Shown one piece after another: positions 10,026 to 22,984 of a DNA stretch of 64,000 bases. Made by a program: the position numbers and the translations under genes. The notes beneath the pieces are model-generated. The model had not been told where the DNA came from, ran no database searches, and worked only from the letters and a program-made list of their open reading frames with translations. Source of the DNA: Hydrangea macrophylla (taxonomy: Eukaryota > Streptophyta > Magnoliopsida > Cornales > Hydrangeaceae); NCBI GenBank assembly GCA_033977485.1, contig CM066989.1, positions 35,714,595-35,778,594 on the forward strand. The letters are read 5' to 3'. How positions within the stretch are numbered: position 1 is the stretch's first letter; each line of letters opens with the position of its first letter.

Positions 10026-12293
10026 GCATCAACGCCGTCAGCTTCAAGAAGCTGGTGAGTATTAAAAACATAACTTTGAATGTAAAACATACTCACTTAC
10101 TATTTTCAAATTCCCATTTAATTCCATGAGTTTACATTAGAGTAAAGAGTTCATTTTAGAAAACAACAACAATATCATTTGAAAGCTATGATTCACATAT
10201 ATGTGACCGTGTATGAAAACAATGCACCAAACTCATCTTACTGACTCTTTTATCTCAACAAAACCCAACAATCTATTATCACACACCAGTATCTTTGAAA
10301 TACTCCGATAGCCACACTTTAGCACAGGGGTGCCAGGGAATGTCCAGTTTGCCTCACACTTTGGTCTGGGGTACCAGGGAGTGTCCAATGCCTCACACTT
10401 TAATACCTAATCCGCCATGCAAATACCGGAGGAACCCTCACGCAGTATCCAGACTCGGGTATCAGGGAGTGTCCGTAGGCCACACTTTAGCACTACCATG
10501 GGTGCCAGGGAATGTCCAAGTTCGGCTTCACACACTTTGACGCTACCATGGTCGTCAGGGAGTGTCCAATTTTGCCACCGTCGCATTTCAAAGACACCCT
10601 CGCCGCAATCTCAATCACAACACACTTTGGTACTCACTTACCAGGGAGTGTCCACAACACAATCTCAACCGCACTCACTATACCACACTGTCCATTACTC
10701 TTTTCTATACTGACCAACACTCACCATGCATGTACAACTGACTCCACATGAATAATATGTGACTTAATACAAAAATATAAAGTAATGGGAATGATAACGA
10801 TGGATGTACGAGAAGAAATCAAATCTTATATTAAACAACCGGTGAATTCATCAAAGAATGCTTTAACATGCTTTTATCGCTATTAGAACACAAGTGGGTC
10901 TACTTTGAAGTAATGCCCTAAAAAATGAGTTATAATTTGTATACATGAATTACATATCAATAGAAAGGTCTTTGAGTCTAGTTTCCAACGCTTCAAACCG
11001 TGCGCGTTTTCGAGTTTCCTAGAGGAAGTTATGGCCGTTTTACTAAAAGTCGTCAGTGCTGAAAAATGTCAATCGTAGCTCTCGGATTTCACGTAAAACC
11101 GAGAGGTGACAACACTTTAAATCAACGGTACGTCGCGATACGGATGAATTAAGTCATAGTATTCGAACCACAACTTATTGGGACTAAGATCTTTCATTCC
11201 CAATTCACAGAATTGATTTTGGTTAAGTTTGAAAAATTACCATTTTTGAGCTTCAAGTTTTCATACGAAAATTAACAATGGTGTTCTTCAAATTAGACTA
11301 AACTAACAGTAAATAAATATGAGATTACATTCCAAGTGAGTTTAGAATACTCACTGTGATATAGATTGAAGAAGTTGTTGAGAAAGAAATACAAGAACAA
11401 GAATTACGAATTTCCAATTTCAAGCTTTGGCTATGGAGGATTGAGCTCTTCAAATTCTGAAATTATGAACTCTCTGCACTCGCTTATCTCTCTGTGTGAC
11501 TCTCTCAAGCTCTCTATGCTAGAAGTGCAGAATGTGTGTGTTTGAGAGAGTAGGTGAGTGTTTAAAAAATTAAGCTTCCACTTGGAGACAATAGCCTAAC
11601 AATCCACTCATTAACCACTAACTTTTAATTAATTGGTGGATTAGTAGAATATGCAAGATGATGTAAACATACACTGATGCACATATAGCTCCACTAATTA
11701 GTGTATAAATAACCAAGTCTCCACTTGGAGACAATGGCCTAACAATCTAATCATTAACCACTAACTTTCTAATCAATTGGTAGTTTATAAGGAATATGCA
11801 AGATGATGTAAACATACACTGATGCACATATAGCTCCACTAATTAGTGTATAAATAACCAAGTCTCCACTTGGAGACAATGGCCTAACAATCCAATCATT
11901 AACCACTAACTTCTAATTAATTGGTAGTTTATAAGGAATATGGAGGATGATGTAAACATACACTGATATTGAAAGGGTAGTGTAGATCGATAATGGTCAA
12001 GGTGTGTTTGGGAATTTAAGCTTATGGCATTAGGAAAACACACATACTACAAGCATTGCCAAACAAGGCCTAAGGAAAATCATTAGCAACATTAATTGTA
12101 TATAAAGCAATTGCCCAATCAGTAACTTCCAAAATCTGTGAAAGTTTAGCACCACGCGGACAGTTTTAAACTTAAACTGGTATTTTCGTGACACGGTGTT
12201 CATCACAAAAATACAGAAAATTCATTTTATTGAAAGAAACAATTTTCCGGTTTTATAAAAATTCAGTTTGAGTTAAAAGAATTTATTTTCACC
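10026..12293 (-). mobile_element. Family-1 gypsy LTR fragment L2 (inverted)
   Basis: Reverse-complement family-1 LTR, lacking about 400 bp of the right end and about 190 bp of the left end. It carries three units of the 144-bp repeat (unit marks near 11585, 11730 and 11875). At 12293 it joins directly to a plus-strand LTR (L3), making a nearly spacerless inverted repeat. Confidence 0.85.
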
Positions 12294-13758
12294 AATTTGG
12301 GGTCAAAATGCGATTTTCATAAAATCTGGCAATACCTGTGTTAAATTTCAAATCTGTATTTCCAAAACGGTGAAAATAAATTCTTTTAACTCAAACTGAA
12401 TTTTTATAAAACCGGAAAATTGTTTCTTTCAATAAAATGAATTTTCTATATTTTTGTGATGAACACCGTGTCACGAAAATACCAGTTTAGGTTTAAAACT
12501 GTCCGCGCAGTGCTAAACTTCCACAAATTTTGGAAGTGACTGATTGGACAATTACTTTATATACAATTAATGTTGCTAATGATTTTCCTTTGGCCTTGTT
12601 TGGCAATGCTTGTAGTATGTGTGTTTTCCTAATGCCATAAGCTTAAATTCTCAAACACACCTTGACCCCTATCGATCTACACTATCCTTTCAATATTAGT
12701 GGAGCTATATGTGCATTAGTGTATGTTTACATCATCTTGCATATTCCTTATAAACTACCAATTGATTAGAAAGTTAGTGGTTAATGAGTGGATTTTTAGG
12801 CCATTGTCTCCAAGTGGAAGCTTAATTATTTATACACTCACATACTCTCTCAAATACACTCATTCTGCACTTCTAGCATAGAAAGCTTGAGAGAGTCACA
12901 CAGAGAGATAAGAGAGTGCAGAGAGTTCATAATTTCAGAATTTGAAGAGCTCAATCCTCCATAGCCAAAGCTTGAAATTGGAGATTCTTAATTCTTGTTC
13001 TTGTATTTCTTTCTCAACAACTTCTTCAATCTATATCACGGTGAGTATTCTAAACTCACTTGGAATGTAATCTCATATTTATTTACTGTTAGTTTAGTCT
13101 AATTTGAAGAACACCATTGTTAATTTTCGTATGAAAGTTTGAAGCTCAAAAATGGTAATTTTTCAAACTTAACCAAAATCAATTCCGTGAATTGGGAATG
13201 AAAGATCTTAGTCCCAATAAGTTGTGGTTCGAATACTACGGCTTAATTCATCCTTATCGCGACGTACCGTTGATTTAAAGTTTTGTCACCTCTCGGTTTT
13301 ACGTGAAATCCGAGAGCTACGATTGACATTTTTCAGCACTGACGACTTTTAGTAAAATGGCCATAACTTCCTCTAGGAAACTCGAAAACGCGCACGGTTT
13401 GAAGTGTTGGAAACTAGACTCAAAGACCTTTCTGTTGATATGTAATTCATGTATACAAATTATAACTCATTTTTGAGGACATTACTTCAAAGTAGACCCA
13501 CTTGTGTTCTAATAGCGATAAAAGCATGTTAAAGCATTCTTTGATGAATTCACCGGTTGTTTAATATAAGATTTGATTTCTTCTCTTACATCCATGGTTA
13601 TCGTTCCCAGTACTTTATATTTCTGTATTAAGTCACATATCATTCATGTGGAGTCAATTGTACATGCATGGTGAGTGTTGGTCAGTATGGAAAAGAGTAA
13701 TGGACAGTGTGGTATAGTGAGTGCGGTTGAGATTGTGTTGTGGACACTCCCTGGTAAG
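12294..13758 (+). mobile_element. Family-1 gypsy LTR L3, left part
   Basis: Plus-strand family-1 LTR starting at TTTGGGGTCAAAATGCG, without its first about 150 bp, and interrupted at 13758 by the solo LTR at 13759-16732. It resumes at 16733. The last five bases (GTAAG, 13754-13758) are the target duplication of that insertion. Confidence 0.85.
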
Positions 13759-14467
13759 TGTAATAACCTGCATTTCCATTTAATTTAAAATTCATTTTCA
13801 TATTTAATTGGTATTTGCATTGTCATATTTAATTTCAATTATTATGGACTGCTTCATTCAATTACATTTCTCATGTTCTAGTTATTATCCCTTGCGTTAT
13901 TTCATATTAAAATTCTTGTTGGGGTCAAATTGTAATTTTTATAAAATTAATAATACCTGTGTGGATTTCAAAATCTGTATTTCAAAACGGTGAAAATAAC
14001 TTCTATTGACTCAATCAGTATTTTTATAAAACCAGAAAATCAATTCTTACGTTAAAATGAAATTCCTGTATTTTTGTGGTGACCACCGCGCCCCGAAAAT
14101 ACCAGTTTATGTCCAAAACTGTCCATGTTGTGTTTAACTTCCACAGATTTTGGAAGTGACCGATTTGGACATTTGCTTTATTGCCATTTATGGCAAGTAA
14201 TCATTGGATAAGGCATTGTTTGGGAATGTTTAACTTATGTGTGTTGTGTAGTGCCTATAAGCTAAATTGCCAAACAACCCCATTTGACCCCTATACACCT
14301 ATCCATGGCCTTTGGCTTAAGCTTGGGACATATCAATTGTGTATTATGTAAATACGTATGTATATATGCTGTCATTCTAAGAGGATTAAGGTTTTGTTAA
14401 CTTAATTAGAGAAGTGCTAAGTGAGCTTAAAAATTCTTGGAGCCCAAGTTCTCCAATTGGCTCTCTC

Positions 14468-14474
14468 TATATAT
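14468..14474 (+). promoter_or_regulatory. Candidate TATA box of the solo LTR
   Basis: TATATAT lies about 60 bases upstream of the AG-rich GAGAGAAAAGAGAGAG leader-like segment, mirroring the spacing seen in the other LTRs here. A 5' splice-site-like CAGTGAGTATT follows near 14655. Confidence 0.5.
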
Positions 14475-15102
14475 GTTCAATACACACACACATTCTCATC
14501 ACTGCACTTCATTTACACAGAGAGAAAAGAGAGAGCTTGAGAGTTATTTTCTGGAGATTTTCTGGAGAAAGAAACTACACAACTCCATAGCCAAGCTTGA
14601 TTGGGCCTCTTGTATTTCTTGAATCTTTCTCAACACACACACTTTCTTATCAATCAGTGAGTATTACTAACTCACTAAGAATGTAATTACATGTCTATTT
14701 ACTGTGTGTTTGTTTAATTTTGTAATACACCATTGTTGATCCTACGTATGAAGTTCATAGCTTGAAATCAAGATTTTCAAACCTTAATCTAAATCCGTTT
14801 TCAGAGATGAATATCAAAGATTACTGTATGTATTGACTATGGTGAAAGTTTTAGAGCCTAATTTATTCACATGAGAAAGTATATTAGAAATTAAATTTTG
14901 ACATGTTTTAGTTTATCATAAAATTGGAGAGTTATAGTTAGAATCATGTTAAATTGATCATAGATTCTTAATCCTCGTTGAAAAAGGAAGAGATCCATAT
15001 ATAATAGGACATATATACTAACAGAATGGAAATGGGTCAAAAAGACCCCTGTTTTACTAAACCAGAGCAGTTCCTGCGGAGAAGATGAAACCTCAGCTTC
15101 AT

Positions 15103-15411
15103 CTCGCGCCACGATCGCGCGCGCGAGTATCGCGCGAGCGGCCCGCTCGAGCGACCCCTCGCGCGAGCGACCCGCGCGCGCGAGGTAGGCTTCCCCAGGC
15201 AGACGTAAGAGTTTATATATATATATAATTGAAATTGGCTGGTCGCGCGAGCGAGGATCGCGCGAGAACCCCTTCGCGCGAGCGATCCGCGCGCGCGACC
15301 TTGCTTTCCTCAGGCAGACAGAAAAGTTTATTAATATAAGGAAAAATGGGCTTATCGCGCGAGCGGCCCGCGCGAGCGACCCTTCGCGCGAGCGGCCCGC
15401 GCGCGCGAGGT
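15103..15411. repeat. CpG-dense GCGCGAGCG tandem repeat in solo LTR
   Basis: Three approximately 110-120-bp units each contain runs of TCGCGCGAGCG(G/A)CCCGCGCG followed by a CAGGCAGAC/AGTTTAT tail. The GC and CpG content contrasts sharply with the surrounding AT-rich LTR. Confidence 0.85.
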
Positions 15412-15689
15412 ATTGCAGTTTCTGTTTTTGTCTATTTTTCTGTTAAGGGACTGTTTGGATGAAATTTATGTACTGTTGAGGTTCTGTTTGGGAAACTTGG
15501 TTAATCAGAACTCTATTTGGTTATGTTTCAATGATTAAAACATTGTAGTATGACTCATTAATCCCCGTACGCGTGTTGTTTCTTAATTCAGCATTTTTGT
15601 TTAAGTGCATACCATTCATGTGGGTCAGTGGTACATGCATATGGGTGTCAGTCTGTGTGGAAAAGAGTAATGGTAGTGTGGAAAGGGTA

Positions 15690-15782
15690 TGAGTTTGTGT
15701 TTGTGGTCGTGGTTGTGGTTGAGTATGAGTTTGTGGTTGTGGTCGTGGTTGTGGTCGTGGTTGTGGTTGCGATTGTGGAAGA
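15690..15782. repeat. GTGGTY / GTTGTGGTCGTG microsatellite-like tract
   Basis: Imperfect hexamer repeats (GTGGTT, GTGGTC) give long Val-rich or His/Asn/Thr-rich open frames on both strands. These are repeat artefacts, not genes. Confidence 0.8.
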
Positions 15783-15799
15783 GGGTATCTTTGAAATGC

Positions 15800-16090
15800 G
15801 ACGGTGGCAAATAAGGACACTCCCTGACGCCCATGGAAGCGTTAAAGTGTGTGAAGCCGAACTCGGACACTCCCTGGCACCCATGGTAGTGCTAAAGTGT
15901 GGCCTACGGACACTCCCTGATAACTCAAGTCTGGATATTGTGTGAGGGGTTGCCCCGGTATTTGCATGGCGGTTAGGGTATTCAAAGTGTGAGGCATTGG
16001 ACACTCCCTGGTACCCCGGACCAAAGTGTGAGGCAAACTGGACACTCCCTGGCGCCCCGTTGCTAAAGTGTGGCTATCTGAGTGTTTCAA
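15800..16090. repeat. Hairpin-module array of the solo LTR
   Basis: The same GGACACTCCCTG...AAAGTGTG modules as in family 1 are present in the same order, although the LTR just upstream has diverged beyond recognition. Confidence 0.75.
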
Positions 16091-16732
16091 AGATACCAGG
16101 AGTAGGATAGTGGGTTGTTGTGGATGTCGAGGGAAAAGAGTCGGCGAGATGAGTGTGGTGCATTGTCTCATTTCACGAGTATCTGTATTTATGAATGAAA
16201 GACTTTTATTATATTCCTTGTTGTTTTATAAAATAAATTCTTTCCGTAATTTAATAATGGAAAAAGGTAAATGGGTATGCTTTACATTCAAAGTCATGTT
16301 TTTAATACTCACCAGCTTCTTGAAGCTGACGACGTTGATGCGTCCTGGACATTCGTGTTCAGGCTTTTCAGGTTTTAACCAGGAGGAAACATATGACTAC
16401 GCTAATTAAGGTGGCTGCTGTTGGAATAAAGAAACTGTTTATTATATGCTTTAAGTTTATTTGTTTGAGTTTTAAACTGTTTTGTTTTAAGGATGACTGT
16501 AACAGACTCTAAGTTATTATTTTATTTTCAAGGCGGTCTGTGCCTTAGTTGACCCCGGTTTATAAGATGTAATAAGATAGAAAATTTTTGTAAGCCTTGA
16601 TTGCTTTACTCTGATTATTATGTTTTGTTGTTTGACGTTTGGGACGGAATCGATCCTTCAAACTGTCGCGACCTACGGGTCCATAAAGGAAATTAAACGC
16701 TTTCCTTATTTATGCTACGTCGGGGCGTGACA

Positions 16733-17555
16733 GTAAGTGAATACCAAAGTGTGTTGTGATTGAGATTGCGGCGAGGGTGTCTTTGAAATGCGACGGTAGC
16801 AAAATTGGACACTCCCTGACTACCATGGTAGCGTCAAAGTGTGTGAAGCCAAACTTGGACATTTCCTGGCACCCATGGTAGTGCTAAAGTGTGGTCTACG
16901 GACACTCCTTGATACCCGAGTCTGGATACTGCGTGAGGTTGCTCCGGTATTTGCATGGCGGTTTAGGTATTCAAAGTGTGAGGCAATGGACACTCCCTGG
17001 TACCCCGGACCAAAGTGTGAGGCAAACTGGACATTCCCTGTCACCCCTGTGCTAAAGTGTGGCTATCGGAGTATTTCAAAGATACTGGTGTGTGATAGTG
17101 GATTGTTGGGTTTTGTCGAGAGAAAAGAGTCGGTAAGATGAGTTTGGTGCATTGTTTTCATACACGGTCACATATATGTGAATTATAGCTTTCAAATGAT
17201 ATTGTTGTTGTTTTCTAAAATGAACTCTTTACTTTAATGTAAACTCATTGAATTAAATGGGAATTTGAAAATGGTAAATGAGTATGTTTTACATTCAAAG
17301 TTATGTTTTTAATACTCACCAGCTTCTTGAAGCTGACGGCGTTGATGCGTCCTGGACATTCGTGTTTAGGCTTTTCAGGTTACAATCAGGAAGAACCTTA
17401 TGACTACGCTAATTGAAAACAACTGCTGGAAAGAGAATTTACTTTTATATGCTTTATGTTTATGTGCTTTAAGTTATGAATTAGTTTTGTAATAAGGATG
17501 ACTGTAATAGATGACAAGTTATTATTTGTTTCAAGGCGGCCAGTGCCTTTAATCC
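16733..17555 (+). mobile_element. Family-1 gypsy LTR L3, right part
   Basis: Continuation of L3 after the solo LTR, starting with the duplicated GTAAG. It contains most of the hairpin array and the terminal exon-like segment, and stops at GTGCCTTTAATCC where the inverted LTR L4 begins. Confidence 0.85.
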
Positions 17556-20209
17556 TGTCACGCCCCGACGTAGCATAAATATGGAAAGCGTTTAATTTCC
17601 TTTATGGACCCGTAGGTCGCGACAGTTTGAAGGATCGATTCCGTCCCAAACGTCGAACAACATAAAACCATTAATCAGAGTAGAGCAATCAAGGCTTATA
17701 AAATTTTTTCTAACTTAATAAATATTACAGCACGGGTCATCTAAAGGCACAGGACGCCTTGAAACAAATAATAACTCGTCATCTATTACAGTCATCCTTA
17801 TTACAAAACTAATTCATAACTTAAATTACATAAACTTAAAGCATATAAAAGTAAATTCTCTTTCCAACAGTTGTTCTCAATTAGCGTAGTCATAAGGTTC
17901 TTCTTGATTGTAACCTGAAAAGCCTGAACACGAATGTCCAGGACGCATCAACGCCGTCAGCTTCAAGAAGCTGGTGAGTATTAAAAACATAACTTTGAAT
18001 GTAAAACATACTCACTTACCATTTTCAAATTCCCATTTAATTCCATGAGTTTACATTAGAGTAAAGAGTTCATTTTAGAAAACAACAACAATATCATTTG
18101 AAAGCTATAATTCACATATATGTGACCGTGTATGAAAACAATGCACCAAACTCATCTTACCGACTCTTTTCTCTCGACAAAACCCATCAATCCACTATCA
18201 CACACCAGTATCTTTGAAATACTCCGATAGCCACACTTTAGCACAGGGGTGCTAGGGAATGTCCAGTTTGCCTCACACTTTGCTCCGGGGTACCAGGGAG
18301 TGTCCATTGCCTCACACTTTGATTACCTAAACCGCCATGCAAATACCGGAGGAACCCTCACGCAGTATCCAGACTCGGGTATCAGGGAGTGTCCGTAGGC
18401 CACACTTTAGCACTACCATGGGTGCCAGGGAATGTCCAAGTTCGGCTTCACACACTTTGACGCTACCATGGTCGTCAGGGAGTTTCCAATTTTGCCACCG
18501 TCGCATTTCAAAGACACCCTCGCTGCAATCTCAATCACAACACACTTTGGTATTCACTTACCAAGGAGTGTCCACAACACAATCTCAACCGCACTCACTA
18601 TACCACACTGTCCATTACTCTTTTCCATACTGACCAACACTCACCATGCATGTACAACTGACTCCACATGAATGATATGTGACTTAATACAGAAATATAA
18701 AGTACTGGGAACGATAACCATGGATGTACGAGAAAAAATCAAATCTTATATTAAACAACCGGTGAATTCATCAAAGAATGCTTTAACATGCTTTTGTCGC
18801 TATTAGAACACAAGTGGGTCTACTTTGAAGTAATGCCCTCAAACATGAGTTATAATTTGTATACATGAATTACATATCAGCAGAAAGGTCTTTGAGTCTA
18901 GTTTCCAATGCTTCAAACCGTGCGCGTTTTCGAGTTTCCTAGAGGAAGTTATGGCCGTTTTACTAAAAGTCGTCAGTGCTGAAAAATGTAAATCGTAGCT
19001 CTCGGATTTCATGTAAAACCGAGAGGTGACAAAACTTTAAGTCAATGGTAGGTCGCGATACGGATGAATTAAGCCGTAGTATTCGAACCACAACTTATTG
19101 GGACTAAGATCTTTCATTTCCAATTCACAGAATTGATTTTGGTTATGTTTGAAAAATTGCCATTTTTGAGCTTCAAGCTTTCATACGAAAATTAACAATG
19201 GTGTTCTTCAAATTAGACTAAACTAACAGTAAATAAATATGAGATTACATTCCAAGTGAGTTTAGAATACTCACTGTGATATAGATTGAAGAAGTTGTTG
19301 AGAAAGAAATACAAGAACAAGAATTACGAATTTCCAATTTCAAGCTTTCGCTATGGAGGATTGAGCTCTTCAAATTCTGAAATTATGAACTCTCTGCACT
19401 CTCTTATCTCTCTGTGTGACTCTCTCAAGCTCTCTATGCTAGAAGTGCAGAATGTGTGTGTTTGAGAGAGTAGGTGAGTGTTTAAATAATTAAGCTTCCA
19501 CTTGGAGACAATGGCCTAACAATCCACTCATTAACCACTAACTTCTAATTAATTGGTAGATTAGTAGAATATGCCAGATGATGTAAACATACACTGATGT
19601 ACATATAGCTCCACAGATTAGTGTATAAATAACCAAGCCTCCACTTGGAGACAATGGCCTAACAATCTAATCATTAACCACTAACTTCTAATTAATTGGT
19701 AGATTAGTAAAATATGCAAGATGATGTAAACATACACAGATGCACATATAGCTCCACACATACTACAAGCATTGCCAAACAAGGCCAAAGGAAAATCATT
19801 AGCAACATTAATTGTATATAAAGTAATTGTCCAATCAGTCACTTCCAAAATCTATGAAAGTTTAGCACCACGCGGACAGTTTTTAAACTTAAACTGGTAT
19901 TTTCATGACACGGTGTTCATCACAAAAATACAGAAAATTCATTTTATTGAAAGAAACAATTTTTTGGTTTTATAAAAATTCAGTTTGAGTTAAAAGAATT
20001 TATTTTCACCGTTTTGGAAATACAAATTTGAAATTTAACACAGGTATTGCCAGATTTTATGAAAATCGCATTTTAACCCCAAAAGTAATTTCAATTATGA
20101 GATCAGTCAAGAAATAAATTTTACACATAAGAATTGAAATTTAAAATAAAGGCAGACAATGTATATTTAATTTTAAATATGACAATGCAAGAAAATGCGG
20201 GTTATTACA
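17556..20209 (-). mobile_element. 3' LTR of gypsy element A (L4, 2654 bp)
   Basis: Both termini are intact: TGTCACGCCCCGACG (right end, inverted) at 17556 and GGGTTATTACA at 20209 (left end TGTAATAACCC, inverted). It is followed by the PPT and the pol 3' end of element A. It carries two units of the 144-bp repeat and an internal deletion near 19755. The outer flank is AATCC at 17551-17555, but the partner flank is lost. Confidence 0.9.
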
Positions 20210-20222
20210 CTCTTCCTCCCTT
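20210..20222 (-). promoter_or_regulatory. Polypurine tract of element A
   Basis: The minus strand reads AAGGGAGGAAGAG directly against the TG of the 3' LTR, the usual plus-strand primer position. Confidence 0.85.
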
Positions 20223-20254
20223 AAACAGGATTTCATCCCCGAAATCAAGACTAA

Positions 20255-22063
20255 CTAGTCATGAAACAACTCCGGGTACTTCTTTCTCATATCAGCTTCA
20301 ACTTCCCACGAGGATTCATTCTCGTCACGGTGATTCCACTGAACCTTCACCAACGGAATTTCCTTATTTCTCAGCTTCTTGATCCTCTGATCTAGAATCT
20401 TCACAGGTCTCTCCTTGTAAGAAACGTTATGACTCATCTCAATATCGTCATAATTAACCACATGCGAGGGGTCTCGTATGTACTTTCTTAGCATACTCAC
20501 ATGGAATACATTGTGAACCCCAGACATCTTTGGTGGTAGCGCCAGTTGATTGGCCACTTTCCCGACACGTTCCAAAATCTCGAATGGTCCGATGAATCTC
20601 GGAGCTAGTTTCCCTCTTTTGAGACCAAAACGTACCACTCCTCGGGTCGGTGAAACATTAAGGAGTACGTGATCTCCAACACTAAACTCCAGATCTTTTT
20701 GGCGTTGATCAGCATAACTCTTATACCTGCTCTGAGCGGTTCTCATTCTTTCCTTGACCAAGGAAATCTTCTCGTTGGTTTCTCTAACCAAATCCGGTCC
20801 CAACAACTCCGTGTCTCCAACCTCTGCCCAACACAACGGAGAACGACATGGTCGTCCGTACAGTGCTTCGAACGGAGCCATACCGATACTCGCGTGATAA
20901 CTATTGTTCTAAGCAAATTCAACCAACGGCAAGTGTGTCTCCCAAGATCCTTCAAATTCGATAACACAAGCCCTAAGCATATCCTCCATTATCTGATTAA
21001 CACGCTCGGTTTGTCCATCTGTCTGAGGGTGAAAAGCAGTACTCATCTTGAACGAAGTTCCCATAGCTTCTTGCAGACTTTCCCAAAATCCAGAAGTAAA
21101 ATGCGCGTCACGGTCTGACACAATCGACACAGGTGCACCGTGAAGTCGCACCACTTGTTGTATGTACATCCGGCTCATCTTTTCCACCGGGTATGTCATA
21201 CTGTAAGCGATAAAATGAGCCAACTTCGTCAATCGATCCATAATTACCTAAATAGCGTCATGATTCTGCTGTGATCAAGGCAATCCTACAACAAAATCCA
21301 TCGTAATGTGCTCCCATTTCCAACCAGGAATAGGTAGCGGTTGCAACAATCCTGACGGTCTCTGATGTTCGGCTTTGACTTGCTGACACGTCAAACACTT
21401 GGATACAAATTCAGCCACATCCTTCTTTATACCTTCCCACCAGAAATTTCTCCTCAAATCTTTATACATCTTCGTCCCTCCTGGGTGAACTGTATATCTT
21501 GACTTATGTGCTTCTTCCGGGATATCCTTTCTAAGCTCTCCAACATCCGGCACACATAATCTATTCCTACAACGATACCCTCCATCGATTCCCACCTTCC
21601 ATTCTGTCGGGTCCTTCTCTGACATCTTCGCAAACCATAATTGAAACTTCTCATCTTTTTCATGAGCTCCAATAATGCGGTCGATAAGAACAGGCTGTAG
21701 GATAAGACATCCAAAAAGTTGTCCTTCTCCTCTTTCAGCACTCTGTATATCGAACTCCGCCAATGTCTCCAAAGCTCGCCATTCTCTAACCATTAAGGAG
21801 GCGATTGTCTCCCGAGTCTGCCGACTCAAAGCATCAGCGACCACATTAGCTTTACCAGGGTGGTATTCCAACGTGAAGTCGCAATCTTTGATCAACTCCA
21901 TCCATCTGCGTTGCCTCATGTTCAACTCTTTCTGTGTGAACAAATATTTCAGGCTCTTGTGATCGAAAAACAAATCAAACTTCTCGCCGTAGAGATAATG
22001 TCTCCAAATCTTGAGTGCGAATACCACTGCCACCAACTCCAAATCATGAATGGGATAATTTAA
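20255..22063 (-). pseudogene. Gypsy element A pol remnant: RNase H, integrase, chromodomain
   Basis: The minus strand encodes the C-terminal half of a chromovirus polyprotein. RNase H starts around NYPIHDLEL at 22060, the HHCC zinc finger ([11 protein letters not shown]...CLTCQ) lies near 21480-21390, then come the DDE integrase core ([35 protein letters not shown]) and a C-terminal chromodomain-like segment ([20 protein letters not shown]) ending at 20255. Integrase would insert the cDNA, and the chromodomain would steer it to heterochromatin. At least three stops occur: Tyr to TAG near 20908, and Arg to TGA and Trp to TAG in the 21242-21275 interval. The 5' part (gag, PR, RT) is missing beyond 22063. 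Confidence 0.9.
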
Positions 22064-22079
22064 CTCATTAATTGGTAGT
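22064..22079. other. 16-bp LTR-derived filler at an inverted junction
   Basis: AATTGGTAGTTTATAA matches the inverted family-1 LTR and sits between the minus-strand RNase H of A and the plus-strand pol end of A'. Filler copied from nearby sequence, with TATAAG microhomology, suggests end joining or template switching. Confidence 0.6.
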
Positions 22080-22542
22080 TTATAAGAGTTATGCTGATCA
22101 ACGCCGAAAAGATCTGGAGTTTAGTGTTGGAGATCACGTACTCCTTAAGGTTTCACCGACCCGAGGAGTGGTACGTTTTGGTCTCAAAAGAGGGAAACTA
22201 GCTCCAAGATTCATCGGACCATTCGAGATTTTGGAACGTATCGGGAAAGTGGCCTATCAACTGGCGCTACCACCAAAGATGTCTGGGATTCACAATGTAT
22301 TCCATGTGAGTATGCTAAGAAAGTATATACGAGATCCCTCGCACGTGGTTAATTATGACGATATTGAGACGAGACATAACGTTTCTTACAAGGAGAGACC
22401 TGTGAAGATTCTAGATCAGAGTATCAAGAAGCTGAGAAATAAGGAAATTCCGTTGATGAAGGTTCACCGTGACGAGAATGAAGCCTCGTGGGAAGTTGAA
22501 GCTGATATGAGGAATAAGCACCCGGAGTTGTTTCATGACTAG
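22072..22542 (+). pseudogene. Gypsy pol 3' end fragment A' (integrase C-terminus, chromodomain)
   Basis: An open frame reads [20 protein letters not shown], then [38 protein letters not shown] and the chromodomain-like [19 protein letters not shown] to the stop at 22542. This is the last about 150 residues of the same polyprotein as elements A-E. Compared with them, three residues before HRDENEASW are missing (a 9-bp in-frame deletion). It is followed by the PPT and LTR L5, so it is the 3' end of an element whose upstream part was lost at the junction near 22070. Confidence 0.9.
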
Positions 22543-22574
22543 TTAGTCTTGATTTCGGGGACGAAATCCTGTTT

Positions 22575-22587
22575 AAAGGAGGAAGAG
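22575..22587 (+). promoter_or_regulatory. Polypurine tract before LTR L5
   Basis: AAAGGAGGAAGAG abuts the LTR start TGTAATAACCC at 22588. Confidence 0.85.
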
Positions 22588-22984
22588 TGTAATAACCCGC
22601 ATTTTCTTGCATTGTCATATTTAAAACGGTGAAAATAAATTCTTTTAACTCAAACTGAATTTTTATAAAACCGGAAAATTGTTTCTTTCAATAAAATGAA
22701 TTTTCAGTATTTTTGTGATGAACACTGTGTCACGAAAATACCAGTTTAAGTTTAAAACTGTCCGCGTGGTGCTAAACTTCCACAGATTTTGGAAGTGACT
22801 GATTGGACAATTGCTTTATATACAATTAATGTTGCTAATGATTTTTCTTAGGCCTTGTTTGGCAATGCTTGTAGTATGTGTGTTTTCCTAATGCCATAAG
22901 CTTAAATTCCCAAACACACCTTGACCCTTATCGATCTACACTACCCTTTCAATATCAGTGTATGTTTACATCATCCTCCATATT

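Larger units (their letters stand above)
13759..16732 (+). mobile_element. Solo LTR (2974 bp) of a diverged gypsy relative, with perfect TSD
   Basis: The LTR begins TGTAATAACCTGCATTTCC and ends GGGGCGTGACA. It is flanked by GTAAG at 13754-13758 and at 16733-16737, a perfect 5-bp target duplication that also restores the host LTR when removed. No internal region is present, so this is a solo LTR left by LTR-LTR recombination. It resembles family 1 at both ends, in the hairpin array and in the terminal exon, but differs in the middle (about 14700-15640), which holds a CpG-rich repeat. Confidence 0.93.

Noticed and set aside
15628..15945. Plus-strand frame with long Val runs
   Set aside because: It is the translation of the GTGGTY microsatellite, not a protein.
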